From Cytidiella melzeri (taxonomy: Eukaryota; Basidiomycota; Agaricomycetes; Polyporales; Irpicaceae), in NCBI GenBank assembly GCA_022592445.1, contig JABYQR010000011.1, positions 1 to 64,000 on the forward strand: a DNA stretch of 64,000 nucleotides, given 5' to 3'. Below, piece after piece: positions 1 through 10,914 of this stretch. The position numbers were made by a program, and so were the translations under genes. How positions within the stretch are numbered: the stretch's first letter is position 1; every line of letters starts with the position of its first letter. The notes under the pieces were generated by a model, which saw only the letters and a program-made list of their open reading frames with translations, did not search any database and was not told the DNA's origin.

Positions 1-267
1 ACATTGAGAAGGCGGCCAGAAAGTGACGCGCGTCACTACTAGCATTGCCCTTAAAACTAGCGGGTTTTTCTACAACCCTTTCCCGTGACCTGTTGTTGAC
101 TGGTTGTTGCTGGTTCTGAACCAGCGCTGTGATGGTTGTGTCAGCTGTTGCTGACCGAGGAGTAGCGCATGCAGAAGTTGTTCTGCTGTGGGGGGCGGAG
201 ACGGTTCTTGTGCGGGGGCTGGGGTTGCTGCCCTAGAAGCATGCTGAGACACGTTGGTGGAATCCAT
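1..267 (-). pseudogene. Gag N-terminus of a Ty3/gypsy-like retrotransposon, cut by the window edge
   Basis: Reading leftward from an ATG at 267, the product begins with an Ala/Pro-rich segment and then a helical stretch containing EQLLHALLLGQQQLTQ, as in gag proteins of Ty3/gypsy elements of mushrooms. That frame stops at 70. The neighbouring frame continues with VVEKPASFKG and DARHFLAAFSM, the usual start of the gag core, and runs off the window at base 1. Either there is one frameshift near 120-145 or this copy is degenerate. No protease or polymerase is in view, so the family is inferred from the gag pattern alone. Confidence 0.55.
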
Positions 268-291
268 CTGGTATTGCTCCTGCGTGAAGGT

Positions 292-1332
292 TCAATCGAA
301 GTCTTCTTCAGGCAAGGGTAGGAGGGATTCAAGGATACGAGCTTCTTGCCAATGATGAATGGGTCTATACTGGTTTGTGTACCGACCGGGATATGCAATA
401 CCGTTGTATCGGTTTGGACAGGGCTGAGTTTCACAGGCTTCGTGTCCTTCTTCTGGGTCGTAAGACTCGTCTCTGATGGTCCGGTGATTGAAAGCGTGTG
501 GGTAGTTCTCACAGGGGAGATGATCTCTAGACCAAACACTACTTCTGGGACTTTGAGAAGCCACACTGTATTTCTAGAACGATACAAAGTACTCGTCCGG
601 CCAAACTCTGTCTAAACCTTTGAAAACTTGTTCGTAATTCCTCCTTAGACCCTTGAAACTGATTCCTCCTATTGCCTTTAAACCCCAATCCAGCAGCTGC
701 CACTCACGCTGAGTGATGACAGTGGCTCGGGCTGGTAACTCCTCCAGAAGCTTTTCTAACTTCTGTTTCTCTTGTTCAAAGTTACGCCTCGTGTCTCTGT
801 GAAGCTGTTGATACTTGTCGATGGTGGGTAGAATCGACAGGCGTTGGAGGGTGGCGGTGAGCTTTGGAGTAAAGATTCCTTGAAGGTCTTCAGGGGTGTG
901 CTTTTGGAAGTCAATGAGAGTCGGCTTTGCTGCTATGAGGGCTGCACCACCGTTGGTAGCTGGCCGGGCTGGGAAGTGTTCTGCTAACAAAGGCTTCTTA
1001 GGAAGACTTGCTAAGGCCTCAGCTCGTTCGCGTGCGGTACGGGCAGCGAACTCTTTGGACTCAGCACGGAGTTTCTCAAACTCCTCTGCAGTGGGGAATC
1101 TGTGTGTGAGGGCAGAACCCTTGGGTTTACGGCGACCGACGTAGGAGGCAATAGCCTTGAGCTCCTTCTCCGTGTACTTGTGGCTCTTGCCACGTGCGTG
1201 CTCTGCGTCGAGTTGATCAAACACGGCCTGGGGCAAGGCGCGATGGATCTTGACTTCTCGACGCGCTTGGTTCAGATCCTTGTGCAAAGGATCTGGACAA
1301 GCGGTGAAACGGGAGTGGGATTCTTTCGGCAC
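292..1332 (-). pseudogene. Unrecognised ORF upstream of the gag, with an in-frame TAG
   Basis: An ATG at 1332 opens a 252-residue frame that ends in a TAG at 574-576. The same frame then stays open for about another 90 codons to 292. The product is rich in Lys, Glu, Arg and Ala, with a likely coiled-coil stretch (about residues 170-200, EQEKQKLEKLLEELPARAT), and no motif I recognise. It ends only 24 bases before the gag-like ATG, so it probably belongs to the same minus-strand retroelement as an extra 5' ORF or an N-terminal extension of gag. The internal TAG may be a point mutation, a readthrough site or a missed intron. A host gene is less likely given the repeats on both sides. Confidence 0.4.
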
Positions 1333-2264
1333 TAAGAATCAACCACGGGAAGTGAACGAGTCAGCAATCAAGCACGTCAAGACGGACGGCGATGGCTTAC
1401 TCTCAAATGTAGGGGGGAATAAACTTTTTAAAACTGGGGGGACAGGAAGACTTGATCCAAGCTAAGGGCAGTCGTGCCGGTAGCTGTGTGGTATCTTGAC
1501 CTAATGTCGCGGAGCAACTGCTGCTATACTGCTAAACCCTAAACAAGGGCAGAGAAGAGGGGGAGGGGAAGTGGAAGTGGATCTCCAACGACAACAACAA
1601 GGTCAAAGTCGATGATAAGCAGGCAAGCAGGCTCAGAGGCCGGATACTGGCAGTGCAAATGACGAAGAGGTCAAGATGCAGAACCAGGGAGGGTAAGGGG
1701 TACTATATATACTGTGTCTGGGTGGTCTGTGCACCAGTTCCCACACTAGGGACTGGAGTAACTGTGGGGCTGGAGTAACAATAAAACAATAAGGAACCAG
1801 GGTAACTGTCAAGGACCTGAGTAACTGTCAAGGACCAGGGTACGTAGAACAATAGAGCTAGAACAATAGAACAATAGAACAATAGGATAAGAACAATAGA
1901 ACAATAGAAACTGGGGGAATCCCTGGGGAATCCCTAACAATAGACAGAAGACAATAGTCGAAAGACAATAGAATAATGAGAACTGGGGGAATCCCTGGGG
2001 AATCCCTGGGGAATCCCTATCAATGGAAGTTGGAAAATAGAACAATAGCCTAGGTTGATCTGGAACCGCTCCAGATTGAGTCTAGGGTTTGGGTCTGGAC
2101 TATTGATAAATAAGGCAGGATGTCACGTGACCCGGGTTAGGGTTAGGTCCGGTAACGCTCCTAGCCAGAAAATAAGCGCTCTAGATAGGCGCCTAAGGCA
2201 GTAAACTTGTGACATTTGTTGGAAAAATCCGGTCTCTGTTGGACTATCCATGTCATACACTGGA
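1333..2264. repeat. Repeat-rich non-coding tract, possible LTR or leader of the gypsy-like element
   Basis: I see no gene here. The tract holds a repeated GTAACTGTCAAGGACC unit (about 1803-1842), many copies of ACAATAG (about 1848-2047), and five copies of GGGGAATCCCT in two clusters (about 1915-1938 and 1986-2019). Further right are a CACGTG core and two telomere-like TTAGGG units (about 2125-2147). Its position just upstream of the minus-strand ORFs would suit a 5' LTR and leader, but I could not define TG...CA ends or a second copy. The last 100 bases or so flank the LINE insertion. Confidence 0.4.
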
Positions 2265-2277
2265 GTGGTGGGAAGAT
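2265..2277. repeat. Target-site duplication of the LINE, left copy
   Basis: GTGGTGGGAAGAT occurs here and again at 4551-4563, directly after the poly(A) run. Both copies match at all 13 bases and diverge just beyond. This is the arrangement left by target-primed reverse transcription. Confidence 0.85.
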
Positions 2278-4096
2278 TAAACGCATTCTAGATGAGTTCC
2301 AGGACAGAATCAAGTTCTTTGTGGATGCGCCAAACAAATCCTCCAACGATTTTAAGTCGTGGGTGGATGGAGATCTGAAACCTCGAATTGAGTTCACAGA
2401 ACATAATGAAGACATTCGTTCAGTTTGGACTGACGGATCTCTTATATGGGATGGGTCTGCAAGAAGACGCAAGTCAGGAGCAGCCTGGACTACACGACAC
2501 ATGGGTGTAACTCTTACTAGGAAACACACCCCTATGGGTAATTCTGGCGTATATGACGCTGAAATTTGCGCTCTTGCTATGGGTATTAGTGATGCTGTCA
2601 TGAACATTCCTGATAGTATCACTGAAATCCACCTCTTTGCTGACAACAAGTCTGCATTACAATCCATCCTGAAGCCAAATGTTGGCCCGGGACAGATGAT
2701 GCGTTTGGTAGCGTGCCGAAGGGTGCGAGACTTCTTGAGCGCAAACCCTGCACGCTATGTGGGGCTGCATTGGGTACCAAGTCACATTGGCCTCGCACTC
2801 AACGAGGACATGGACAAATTTGCCAAAGAGGCTACAGAAAAACCACAACCGAGATTTACCTCGTGGAGTGTGGCACGTCAAGTCAAAGATGCAATGGCTA
2901 TTAAACGGTGGCATCGTCTTATGAAAGACTTTGATTACAAAGGGCACAGCAACGTTATTAAAACGTCTGAATTCAAGGGAGTGACACCAGTGGCCAAACG
3001 GCATTGGTGGTTGAAAAACCTTGGCGGAGCTCAGTCAGCGTTGTATAACGTTGATAAGCCTGATAATACAGTGGGTGTGGCGGAATATGCTGCTGCTACA
3101 CGTCTCATCTCAGGACACATGCCTATTGGCGAGTTCCGTGAAAGATTTCACCTGGAGGGCCCCGCGGAATGTGCGTGTGGCGCTATTGAAACTCGAAAGC
3201 ATCTGCTGGAAGAGTGTCTTTTGTGGTACCGTGCTTGGAGACCACCTGACCCATACAACCAAGAGGAACTAGCAGCTCTTGCGGATATGGATTCTGCAGA
3301 TTTCCAAAACTGCACACAGTCGTTTGGACAAAACGAACTCCTTGTGTTCTTGATCATGAACCCCATGGCAGGAACTTTTGAATGGGCTAAGCTGGTGGAA
3401 ACGAGAACCTCAGATTTAGCTGCAAATTGTTTTAACTCCTACGCGGTAACACAAGTATGGGTTGAGATGATACTTAAACAAACCGTGTTTGGTGCCCATA
3501 CCAAGTGGAAACCGATCTATTACAGTCCCAAATCCCACCGGCAGTTTATGCGTGAGGTGTGGAGATCAGGACATGAGTGGACTATAAGGACGCTCATACA
3601 CAAAGGGGAGGCTTCTGAGGAGCAGAAGCGTGACCCAATATTGAAGGTGAAGAAGCCGAAGGAGAAACATATTCCAGCGGATGATCACCATGCCAAGGCG
3701 GAAGCTGAGGCCAATGCTAGGTCGGAGGAGGACCGAGCAAAGTTCGTCGACTGGTTTTTTAGAAATCTAACAGACGACCTGGAGTTCAAATCTCCATACT
3801 CCAGTTGGTGGGGGCCGCAGAGGGAGCGGCAATACCTTGCTAATGGAAGGCCAGCGGATGCGCTGGATTTCGGAGAGGATGAGTTTTGCCTTCCTGTGGC
3901 AAACCGTGATTCCAATTCGAGACGCAATGGTCATCATGAGGACGGTGGCGAGATCGACCCCTCGCTGTCGGAATTTACGCGGTGGCGGGCGAACCCCAGT
4001 CAGACAGGACGTTTGGCTTGGGGGGAACCCACGGATGCGGGTTGGGGTGTTCTCTACCCTGCATCCGGCGAAGGAACCCTTCACCTAAGTGAGTGA
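2278..4096 (+). pseudogene. LINE ORF2 C-terminal part: RNase H domain and C-terminal extension
   Basis: The open frame starts at 2216 in flanking DNA, but element-derived codons begin after 2277. An RNase H domain comes first, with the acidic residues expected for catalysis: Asp in VWTDGS, Glu in DAEICAL, Asp in LFADNKSAL and Asp in NEDMDKFAKEA. A zinc-knuckle-like CACGAIETRKHLLEEC follows, then about 300 residues that include a charged Lys/Glu stretch. This is the layout of the end of ORF2 in LINEs of mushroom genomes. No stop or frameshift is seen, but the piece lacks its own start, endonuclease and polymerase, so I call it a truncated copy. Confidence 0.85.
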
Positions 4097-4550
4097 AAGG
4101 GCTTTTGTGTGCCATGACCTGGCATGTTGGTTAATGTTTTGTTTCTTCAACGGAGGGGGGGTTATTTTCTCTTTCTGCGTAGTAGCGACAACGTGCTTAG
4201 ACGGGGCTAAGTCATCAGGCCTAGGACATACCACATTCAACCGTCCTGAAAAAACCGTCAGAAAGTAGCAGTTGCAGCGGGCACTCGCAGCCGCAGGCCA
4301 ACATGGGGCCAGGGGTCTATGTCTCCCTTTCTGTTTCTGCCAAGTATAGGTTGTGACACTTGGGCGGTGCCTGAACACCACTGCCTCGCTGTCCGGTCCA
4401 CACCACTCATCCGAGGACTGTATAAAACAACCCACAATCGGGACGGGCGCTGGCAGCCGTTTCATGGTTTCGGATTATGGTCTCACATGTAACTACGTTA
4501 CGCACGGACCTTTATAAACTTAGAAAAAAAAAAAAAAAAAAAAAAAAAAA
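2278..4550 (+). mobile_element. 5'-truncated non-LTR retrotransposon (LINE) with poly(A) tail
   Basis: The element runs from the left duplication to a pure 27-A run at 4524-4550 and is flanked by 13-bp direct repeats. It keeps only the 3' part of the long ORF (RNase H and the region after it) and a 3' UTR of about 430 bases. Endonuclease and reverse transcriptase are absent, the usual result of aborted reverse transcription. The unbroken remaining ORF, perfect duplication and uninterrupted poly(A) point to a fairly recent insertion. It cannot move by itself. Confidence 0.85.
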
Positions 4551-4563
4551 GTGGTGGGAAGAT
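4551..4563. repeat. Target-site duplication of the LINE, right copy
   Basis: This is the second copy of GTGGTGGGAAGAT, immediately after the 27-A run. The sequence after it (CTTCAAC...) is the original right flank; the left flank ends at 2264. Confidence 0.85.
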
Positions 4564-5239
4564 CTTCAACATCACCGTGATGCTCGTGTACTTGCAGTAT
4601 GTCTTCTTGAGCAACATTGACTTTCATCATACTAATCATAGCAAAGATGGTCAGCATCAAGATCTTTTCAGTTCTGGTGAACTCAATGCCTGATGAGCAA
4701 ACTGGATCCAAATTCACATGGCTGAATTCTTCCCTTCGGGGAAATCAACATGCACAGACATTGGTTGATATGATTCAAGTAGGTCAGTACTACACACGCA
4801 AGGTAAGCAGAGTTATTATGTGTCATGAATTGGCCTATATATTATTTTACAGAATGACACTGGACCAGTTCTTTGCACTCCAAGGTTTCAACCAGCTGTC
4901 AGATTCTGTGATATAAATAAGGACCTCCTTCAAGAAGTTCAAGGAGAAGATTTGCACTCTCTTGCAAATACTGATGACAAGGATGATGAGGATGATGATG
5001 ATGATGATGAGACAAATGACAATGGCAATGGAGATGATGACAAACTTGACCAGCCATTTGGCACAAACACCACAGTCTCATTTGGGAAGATTTCCTCTGA
5101 TTTTGAGATCAACCTGGCTTCCACTGCGCTCTTGAATATGCTATCTGATACTCCTCGCACAACCTCTCCCAAAGCCTCTATTGTAGCTCCTAACTTAGCA
5201 TCAGATGTAGTTGATGACTTGGAGTTTGTAGATTTTTGA
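4564..5239 (+). pseudogene. Unidentified gene fragment next to the LINE insertion
   Basis: Two open stretches join across a likely 50-nt intron at 4803-4852 (GTAAGC...TTACAG). The joined product reads about 60 residues up to GQYYTRK, continues NDTGPVLCTPRFQPAVRF, passes a run rich in Asp/Glu encoded by GAT repeats (about 4973-5043), and ends with VVDDLEFVDF at 5239. I do not recognise it. The frame is closed upstream by a TGA at 4608, so the 5' part is missing or lies in an earlier exon. The LINE went in at the left border, so this may be a gene or DNA transposon fragment broken by the insertion. Motifs like TTGTCGGAAA downstream favour a transposon. Confidence 0.35.
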
Positions 5240-5689
5240 GACTTGACTTGTTGTTTACATGCAGATTTTTCAACATTGTTTTTGTTACTTACATTGTCAG
5301 AAAGTATTTACTTACATGTTTCTAACACTTACTGACATTTTGTTTCTAACATGTTTAAAACATACGTTGGAAACACCTCTACCGGCATTTTGTTTCTAAC
5401 ATTTGTCGGAAAGTCGGCACTGAATTTCCGACGGAACCCTATTTGGCTGGGTGTGTGACCTCAGGCGCTTATAATATTACCCCATATTTTTTTGAGGGGA
5501 GCACTCTGTGCACACACAGGCGCCTATTGATACTTTCAGATGTTTGTTGGTCACAGGTCACTGCGTGTCCTGAACTTCCAAATCTTCGAACATCTGAGGG
5601 TCACGGTCACAAGCCGCGAACCTTAGGTCGCGCCAGTACAGTAGTACCACCCCCTGTAGATAACGGCGCATTAGGACATTGAGAATAAG
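5240..5689. other. Non-coding flank between gene fragment and copia element
   Basis: No convincing gene is seen. At 5295-5432 related motifs recur (TTGTCAGAAAG, CGTTGGAAAC, TTGTCGGAAAG). A perfect 8-bp inverted repeat, GTCGGAAA (5405-5412) and TTTCCGAC (5425-5432), may be the subterminal part of an old DNA transposon. The last bases, 5690-5694, form the left copy of the copia target-site duplication. Confidence 0.35.
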
Positions 5690-5694
5690 GAAGA

Positions 5695-5917
5695 TGTCAA
5701 TCAGATGTTCTGGTACAGGGTAAGGAACAGATATTGATACAACGCTGACATGCGTACCTGGTACAGGGTAAGGAACAGATATCCTACTCCTGTACCTAAC
5801 GAAACTCTTTTATATATGTAGACCGATCACCGGATATCCGTGTATAGTAATCCAGGCACTGATGTGCTCACCCAACCCTTTCCTAATCCGAACCAACTGG
5901 CGGGTCACCAATTGACA
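5695..5917 (-). repeat. 3' LTR of the copia element
   Basis: 223 bp, TGTCAA...TTGACA. It contains the TATA-like CTTTTATATA (minus-strand TATATAAAAG) at 5807-5816, at the same offset as in the other LTR. It differs from the 5' LTR by four transitions, two of them in a TpCpG context on one strand. Confidence 0.95.
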
Positions 5918-8900
5918 CCCCCCCTTGACCTGCCAGTAATCCCAACATTTCCATCCCTCGTGTATGCATTACGCGGGCGAGCAATTTCGTGAATATGTCC
6001 GCCGCGTTGTCCTTTCCTCCAACCCTGGTAACATCAACTTTTCCTTCGTTTACGCAGTTTCTGATGAAGTGCGAGCGTATGTCAATATGTTTCATGCGTG
6101 TATGTCCATGTGGGTCGTGAGTGCAAGCGATGGTACCGTTATTGTCGCAATACAGTGGCGTCGCAGTTGTTTGAGGGAATCCTAGTTCGTCGAGAAGTTG
6201 GCGCAACCATATGATTTGGCACGCCGCATGTGAACAGGCAAGATACTCTGCTTCGCACGACGATAGTGCAACCACGGATTGTTGCTTTGAGCTCCAAGCA
6301 ACGGGAGACCGATGAACAACCATGACGTATCCCAAAATCGACTTCCTTCCCTCTCCTGATCCCCAGTCGGAATCCGTGAAACCGTGGAACATGGGATAGG
6401 TGGGGTCCAGGTTTCCTAGAGTAAGTCCGAGCGACCTAGTACCTTGTAAGTACCGGAGCAAGTGCTTCGCGGCAGACCAGTGAGTGTGCCCATAGCATGA
6501 CATGTATTTGGCCAGTTCTCGGACGGCGTAGGCAATATCGGGTCAAGTGGTGGTTGCTAGATACATTGCCTTTCCCACCAGCGTGCAGTACGGAAACAAT
6601 TTCATCTCGAGGCGTTCGTTGTCGGATTTTGGGGTGTCTTCAAATGTGAGTGAGGTCTTCGGAGGTAATGGCGTTGTCGTAGCGTTGCAGAACTCCATAT
6701 CGAAGAGCCTCAGAATGGAGAGTGTGTATGATTCCTGCGACAATGAAATCGTGCGTCGTTCGCAATTCCGTGTGACCTTGCATCCCAGCAGCCACTCCAC
6801 TTCGCCGTTGTCGGTGATGTCAAATAGTCCCTTCAAACCTTCCGTTATCGAGTCTGACTCGGCTTTCGTGGGTGTCGCCAATAATATGTCATTGACGCTT
6901 GTTGCAGACATAGACCTGGTGCCTCCATTCTCTCGCACGTGGACACTCCAGTCGGATTTGCACCTTCGGAAGCCTAACGTCTGGTACTTCTTGTTGAACT
7001 CGAGGTACCACGACCTTCCCGCTCGCTTCAAACCATACAGTCCTTTCTTCAGACGCCAGTAGCCCTTCCCAACAATTGACGGTTTGCTCATATAGATTTC
7101 TTCAGCAAGTGGCCCATTCAGGAAAGCGGTCTTGATATCGATGTGACGTAAGTGGAGGTCGTTGTGTGCCGCGATAGCTAGGATAGTTCGTATAGAGTCC
7201 CAGCGAGCGACGGGGGCAAAGGTAAATGTAAAGTCTTGGCCAGGGATCTGAGTGAATCCTTTCGCGACCAGTCGCGCCTTGAATCTAGAGATGTGGCCGT
7301 CCGAGTTGCGTTTGATGTGGAGCACCCACTTAGAATCAACCGGCTTTCTTCCCTGGGGAATGTCCTCGACGTCCTCGTAGACACCTTTCTCACGTAGGGC
7401 TTCTAGTTCCTCATGAATTGCCGCCAGCCAGTTCTCCCAGTATTTTCCGCGTTCAGCTTCGGAGATTGATCAAGGATCCTTTGCGTCTGTGTTGTCGATA
7501 GGAAGCGGTATGGTTGATCCTGTCATGTTGGCAATGGCGTGATGTATCTGAGCTGCGGTAGGGTTGGAGAGTTCAACTCCGTGTGTGAGAGCGTCGTCGT
7601 CAATACGTAACCCCCCCTCGATCAAGTACAAGGAGTTGTCTGTTGTGTATCTTGACAGTATAGTGCGTTTGCGTTGGGTTCGCTGTCCATGAATGTCAGC
7701 CTCAGCCGGAGGCGACACGGTCCGTGGTCCGAGAACGTCTGCCTCAGCCGGAGGCGCAGCGTTTAGGATCCGAGAGTCCTGTGCCTCTCCCTGAGACACA
7801 GGCGCGAGCCCAACCGGGGCACGCACATTGATTCTCGACAAATCTCTACCGGAGATGTTGTCAGTCACAGCCTGTTCCAGTACAGGCGAATTGTTCACGT
7901 ACTGTTGTGGTGCACCGGCATCCACAGTACGATCCGTGAATCGCATGTTGTTTGACATCGCGACGTTGTCCCATAGGGGAGACATGTCAGATGTGGTTGA
8001 AGGGGTAGGAAAATCGTTGTCGAGAAAGATGATGTCTCTCCGAGATCAAATGGTGCGCGAGTGAGGAAACCAGACTAAGTATCCTTTGGCATCCTGTGCG
8101 TAACCGACGAATCAACCTTCTTCCCCGCGTGGTTGAATTTTGTTCAGAGTGTCAGAGTCCATTTGTCTGCATATGCATCGAGTACCGAATAGGCGGAAAT
8201 GCGCAATGTCGGGGTCCCGCTTGTGCCAGATGTGAAATGGAGTGGTGTTGGCGGGTAACGCAGAGGTGGAGACGCGGTTGAGGATGTGGGCAGTGCACTG
8301 TACAGCTAGTGGCCAGAAGTATTCAGTGAGACCGCTATCGATGAGCATCGCTCTGGCCATTGACGCAAGTGTCCAGTTGGTCCGCTCGGCGACTCCGTTT
8401 TGCGGTGATGCGTCAGGTATGATCTTCTCGAACGTTATTCCTTGAGTTTCGCAATACACGCGGAAAGCACCTGAGATGAGTTCTGGTGCATTATCCAGAT
8501 GGATAACAGCGACATTGTGGCCAGTGAATCGCTCAACGGCGGTCTTGTATTTGATGAATTCGCCGAGAGCGTCGCTTTGTGTCTTTAGGAATAGAGCGAC
8601 CCTCCATCTCGAGTGACAGTCGACCACTGGCATGAAGTACTTGACGCCTCCGTATCCAATAGGAAGTGGGCCGCATATGTCGAGGTGTAGGCGAAAAAGT
8701 AAGTGTTCGGCTCTAAGGTTGGAAGACTTTGGGAATGGGAGGCGTTTGATGTTTGCGCGAGCACAAGTCTCGCACGTGTGATGGGCTGAAGAATTGGTGA
8801 GAACATGAATGCCGTTCGTGTTGTGTGACAGCCCTTTTACGCCTATGTGGCCTAGTAGGCGGTGTAAAAATCCGGGGAGGCGTCGCGAATCTTTGTAGCA

Positions 8901-10594
8901 GCAGCAAGAGGTCCAGAGCCTGAGATACGGTCAAGTAGGCGTGGCGATGTGGGCGTATAAGACGAAATTTGGTCAAGAAGTAACGTAGGTGTTGAGTCTG
9001 ATGCGGTTGTGGAGAGTTGTTGGGATGATATCGTGACGTTGAGCTTGTAGAGGTTGTTGTCGTCAAGATCGCCGGTGATGATGGCTTGTCCCTTGAAGTC
9101 GAGAACCAGGTGGCCGTCCTTTGTCATAGATCCAACGCCCCTTCTTTCGAGACAACCTTGCGATACAAGGTTCATTCATGCGCTCGGCACATGCAGAACT
9201 TCAGATAGTATGACAACATGTGTTGTCCCTCGTACGGAAGCGTTGAGGTAGACATTTCCAACACCTATGGCAGACATAGTCAACGTGGATCCAAAACCGC
9301 AAACGTTGAGTGGTGAGATAGTGTGATAATCTGCGAATGCGGCGCGGTCGAAGAAGATGTGCCTGTTAGCACCTGAATCATGGTAAACTGATGTCTGCTT
9401 ATCGTGATTTTGCGTGAGCGCAATAGTATTGCATTTGATCTGGTCGTCGGGGTCTGCAAGAGCTGTAGCGTTGAAGGAATAGACGGTATCCTGTGAGAGG
9501 ACTGTGGCTGCGCTCGCGTTGATGTCAGGCGGCTTGTCAGACTGCGTCACGACATTCGCAACAGGAGGTTTGTTTGGTTGAAAAGATTTTGTAACATTTT
9601 TCGACTTTCGTCGTTGAGAGTGAGGGAGATGAATGTCCTTCCTTCCTCTCCACCACTCTGGGTACTGACCGCATTTGCCTCCACCATAGGCGAAACACTC
9701 GTCCTCCGTGTGTCCACGTGGCCTGTCACATTCAGGGTTTGTGCACCATTTTATCTGTCTCTTGGCAGCGGAACCGTCAGCGTGGCTCGCGACAGCGGCC
9801 GAGACAGCGGGGCGCTTGCGATACATTCCATCAATCTCGTAGATTTGCGTGATGACTTCAGAGTTGTTCTTCGTTTGTGCCCAATCTTCCTCCTTAATGA
9901 GTTCTATGACCCTCGATGAAGACATGGGTTTCCCTTTGCTGTGAGCGGCTCCCATTTCTTGATGCAGAGTACGGGAGAACATCCTCCAGCTATTGTCGGT
10001 GGGAATAAGGTCGGCCAGGGTTGATGCAAAAGTGATGTCTGATAACCGGTTGGGATCTTGGTCGCAAAGATTGGCATAGATAGCCCGCATCCTATCGACC
10101 CATTTGCTGACAATCATGTTCTCCTTGCAGGTAAAACTCATTAGTTTCTGATGCAGCGAGGATGCACGTAGGTTATTGATAGGTCAATATTCAGCTCGAA
10201 GAATCTCCCAGGCTTCCTTGGCACTCCTCACTTGTCCGACGAGATGGATTTTAGCCCGCGGAATTGCCTCGAGGAGGAGCAATATCGCCATCACATTTGC
10301 CTCGTACCAGGGTTCGGCTTCTTCCTTGGCCTTCTTAACCTCATCCTCATTTCCCCTTTTGATCCCCTTCATGATGATTCCCGTAACTGAATCCTCCACT
10401 TCATCTTTGTAAGTCTCTCGGAGTGTAGGGATCTGAGGAGCGATAGAGTCCGGTCCCTCAAAATATTTCCAGAGATGCATCGCTCGCAGCTTTGCTTCGA
10501 CTTGTATCACCCACGTTCCATACGAGTTACTGTCACCGTCATCTTCAAGTTTAGGTAATTTATTCCTTGACGAGTCGGTGTTGGGATTCGACAT
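5883..10594 (-). pseudogene. Copia gag-pol polyprotein, broken by six TGA codons and one frameshift
   Basis: From the ATG at 10594, gag carries a zinc knuckle (CTNPECDRPRGHTEDEC, about 9700-9750) and then a protease with DSGANRH (about 9370). Next come the GAG-pre-integrase region, an integrase with HLDICGP, HLDNAPE and NGVAERTN (about 8700-8390), a reverse transcriptase (about 7390-6600) and RNase H with FTDSDWG, SCEAEYLA and CDNNGT (about 6400-6060). The usual YVDD active site reads SVND at about 6905, so one catalytic Asp is lost. TGA codons interrupt the frame at 10184, 9176, 8112, 8046, 7470 and 6543. Gag to pre-integrase is in one frame and integrase to RNase H in another, so one base was gained or lost near 8850-8870. 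The frame ends inside the 3' LTR. Confidence 0.93.
5918..5926 (-). promoter_or_regulatory. Polypurine tract of the copia element
   Basis: On the minus strand AAGGGGGGG lies directly before the TG of the 3' LTR, which is where plus-strand DNA synthesis is primed in LTR elements. Confidence 0.8.
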
Positions 10595-10691
10595 GATGAA
10601 TAGGGGTACTATCGAACAGGGTAGCGAATAGAGTTACGAGTGTTGATGGAAGTTCTGATGTGGTTCCTATGCGGTGACGGGGCTCATAACC

Positions 10692-10914
10692 TGTCAATCA
10701 GATGTTCTGGTACAGGGTAAGGAACAGATATTGATACAACGCTGACATGCGTACCTGGTACAGGGTAAGGAACAGATATCCTACTCCTGTACCTAACAAA
10801 ACTCTTTTATATATGTAGACCGATCACCGGATATCCGTGTATAGTAATCCAGGCACTGATGCGCTCACCCGACCCTTTCCTAATCCGAACCAACTGGCGG
10901 GTCACCAGTTGACA
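10692..10914 (-). repeat. 5' LTR of the copia element
   Basis: 223 bp with the same TGTCAA...TTGACA ends as the 3' LTR. It is the promoter LTR because the coding strand is minus. Just inside it the minus strand reads GGTTATGAGCCCC, where a primer-binding site is expected; I did not match this to a tRNA. Confidence 0.95.
10804..10813 (-). promoter_or_regulatory. TATA-like box in the copia 5' LTR
   Basis: The minus strand reads TATATAAAAG. The same sequence sits at the same offset in the other LTR (5807-5816). Promoter use is inferred from motif and position. Confidence 0.6.

Noticed and set aside
4899..5172. His-rich and Ser-rich minus-strand frames
   Set aside because: They are the reverse readings of a GAT repeat that encodes Asp on the plus strand.
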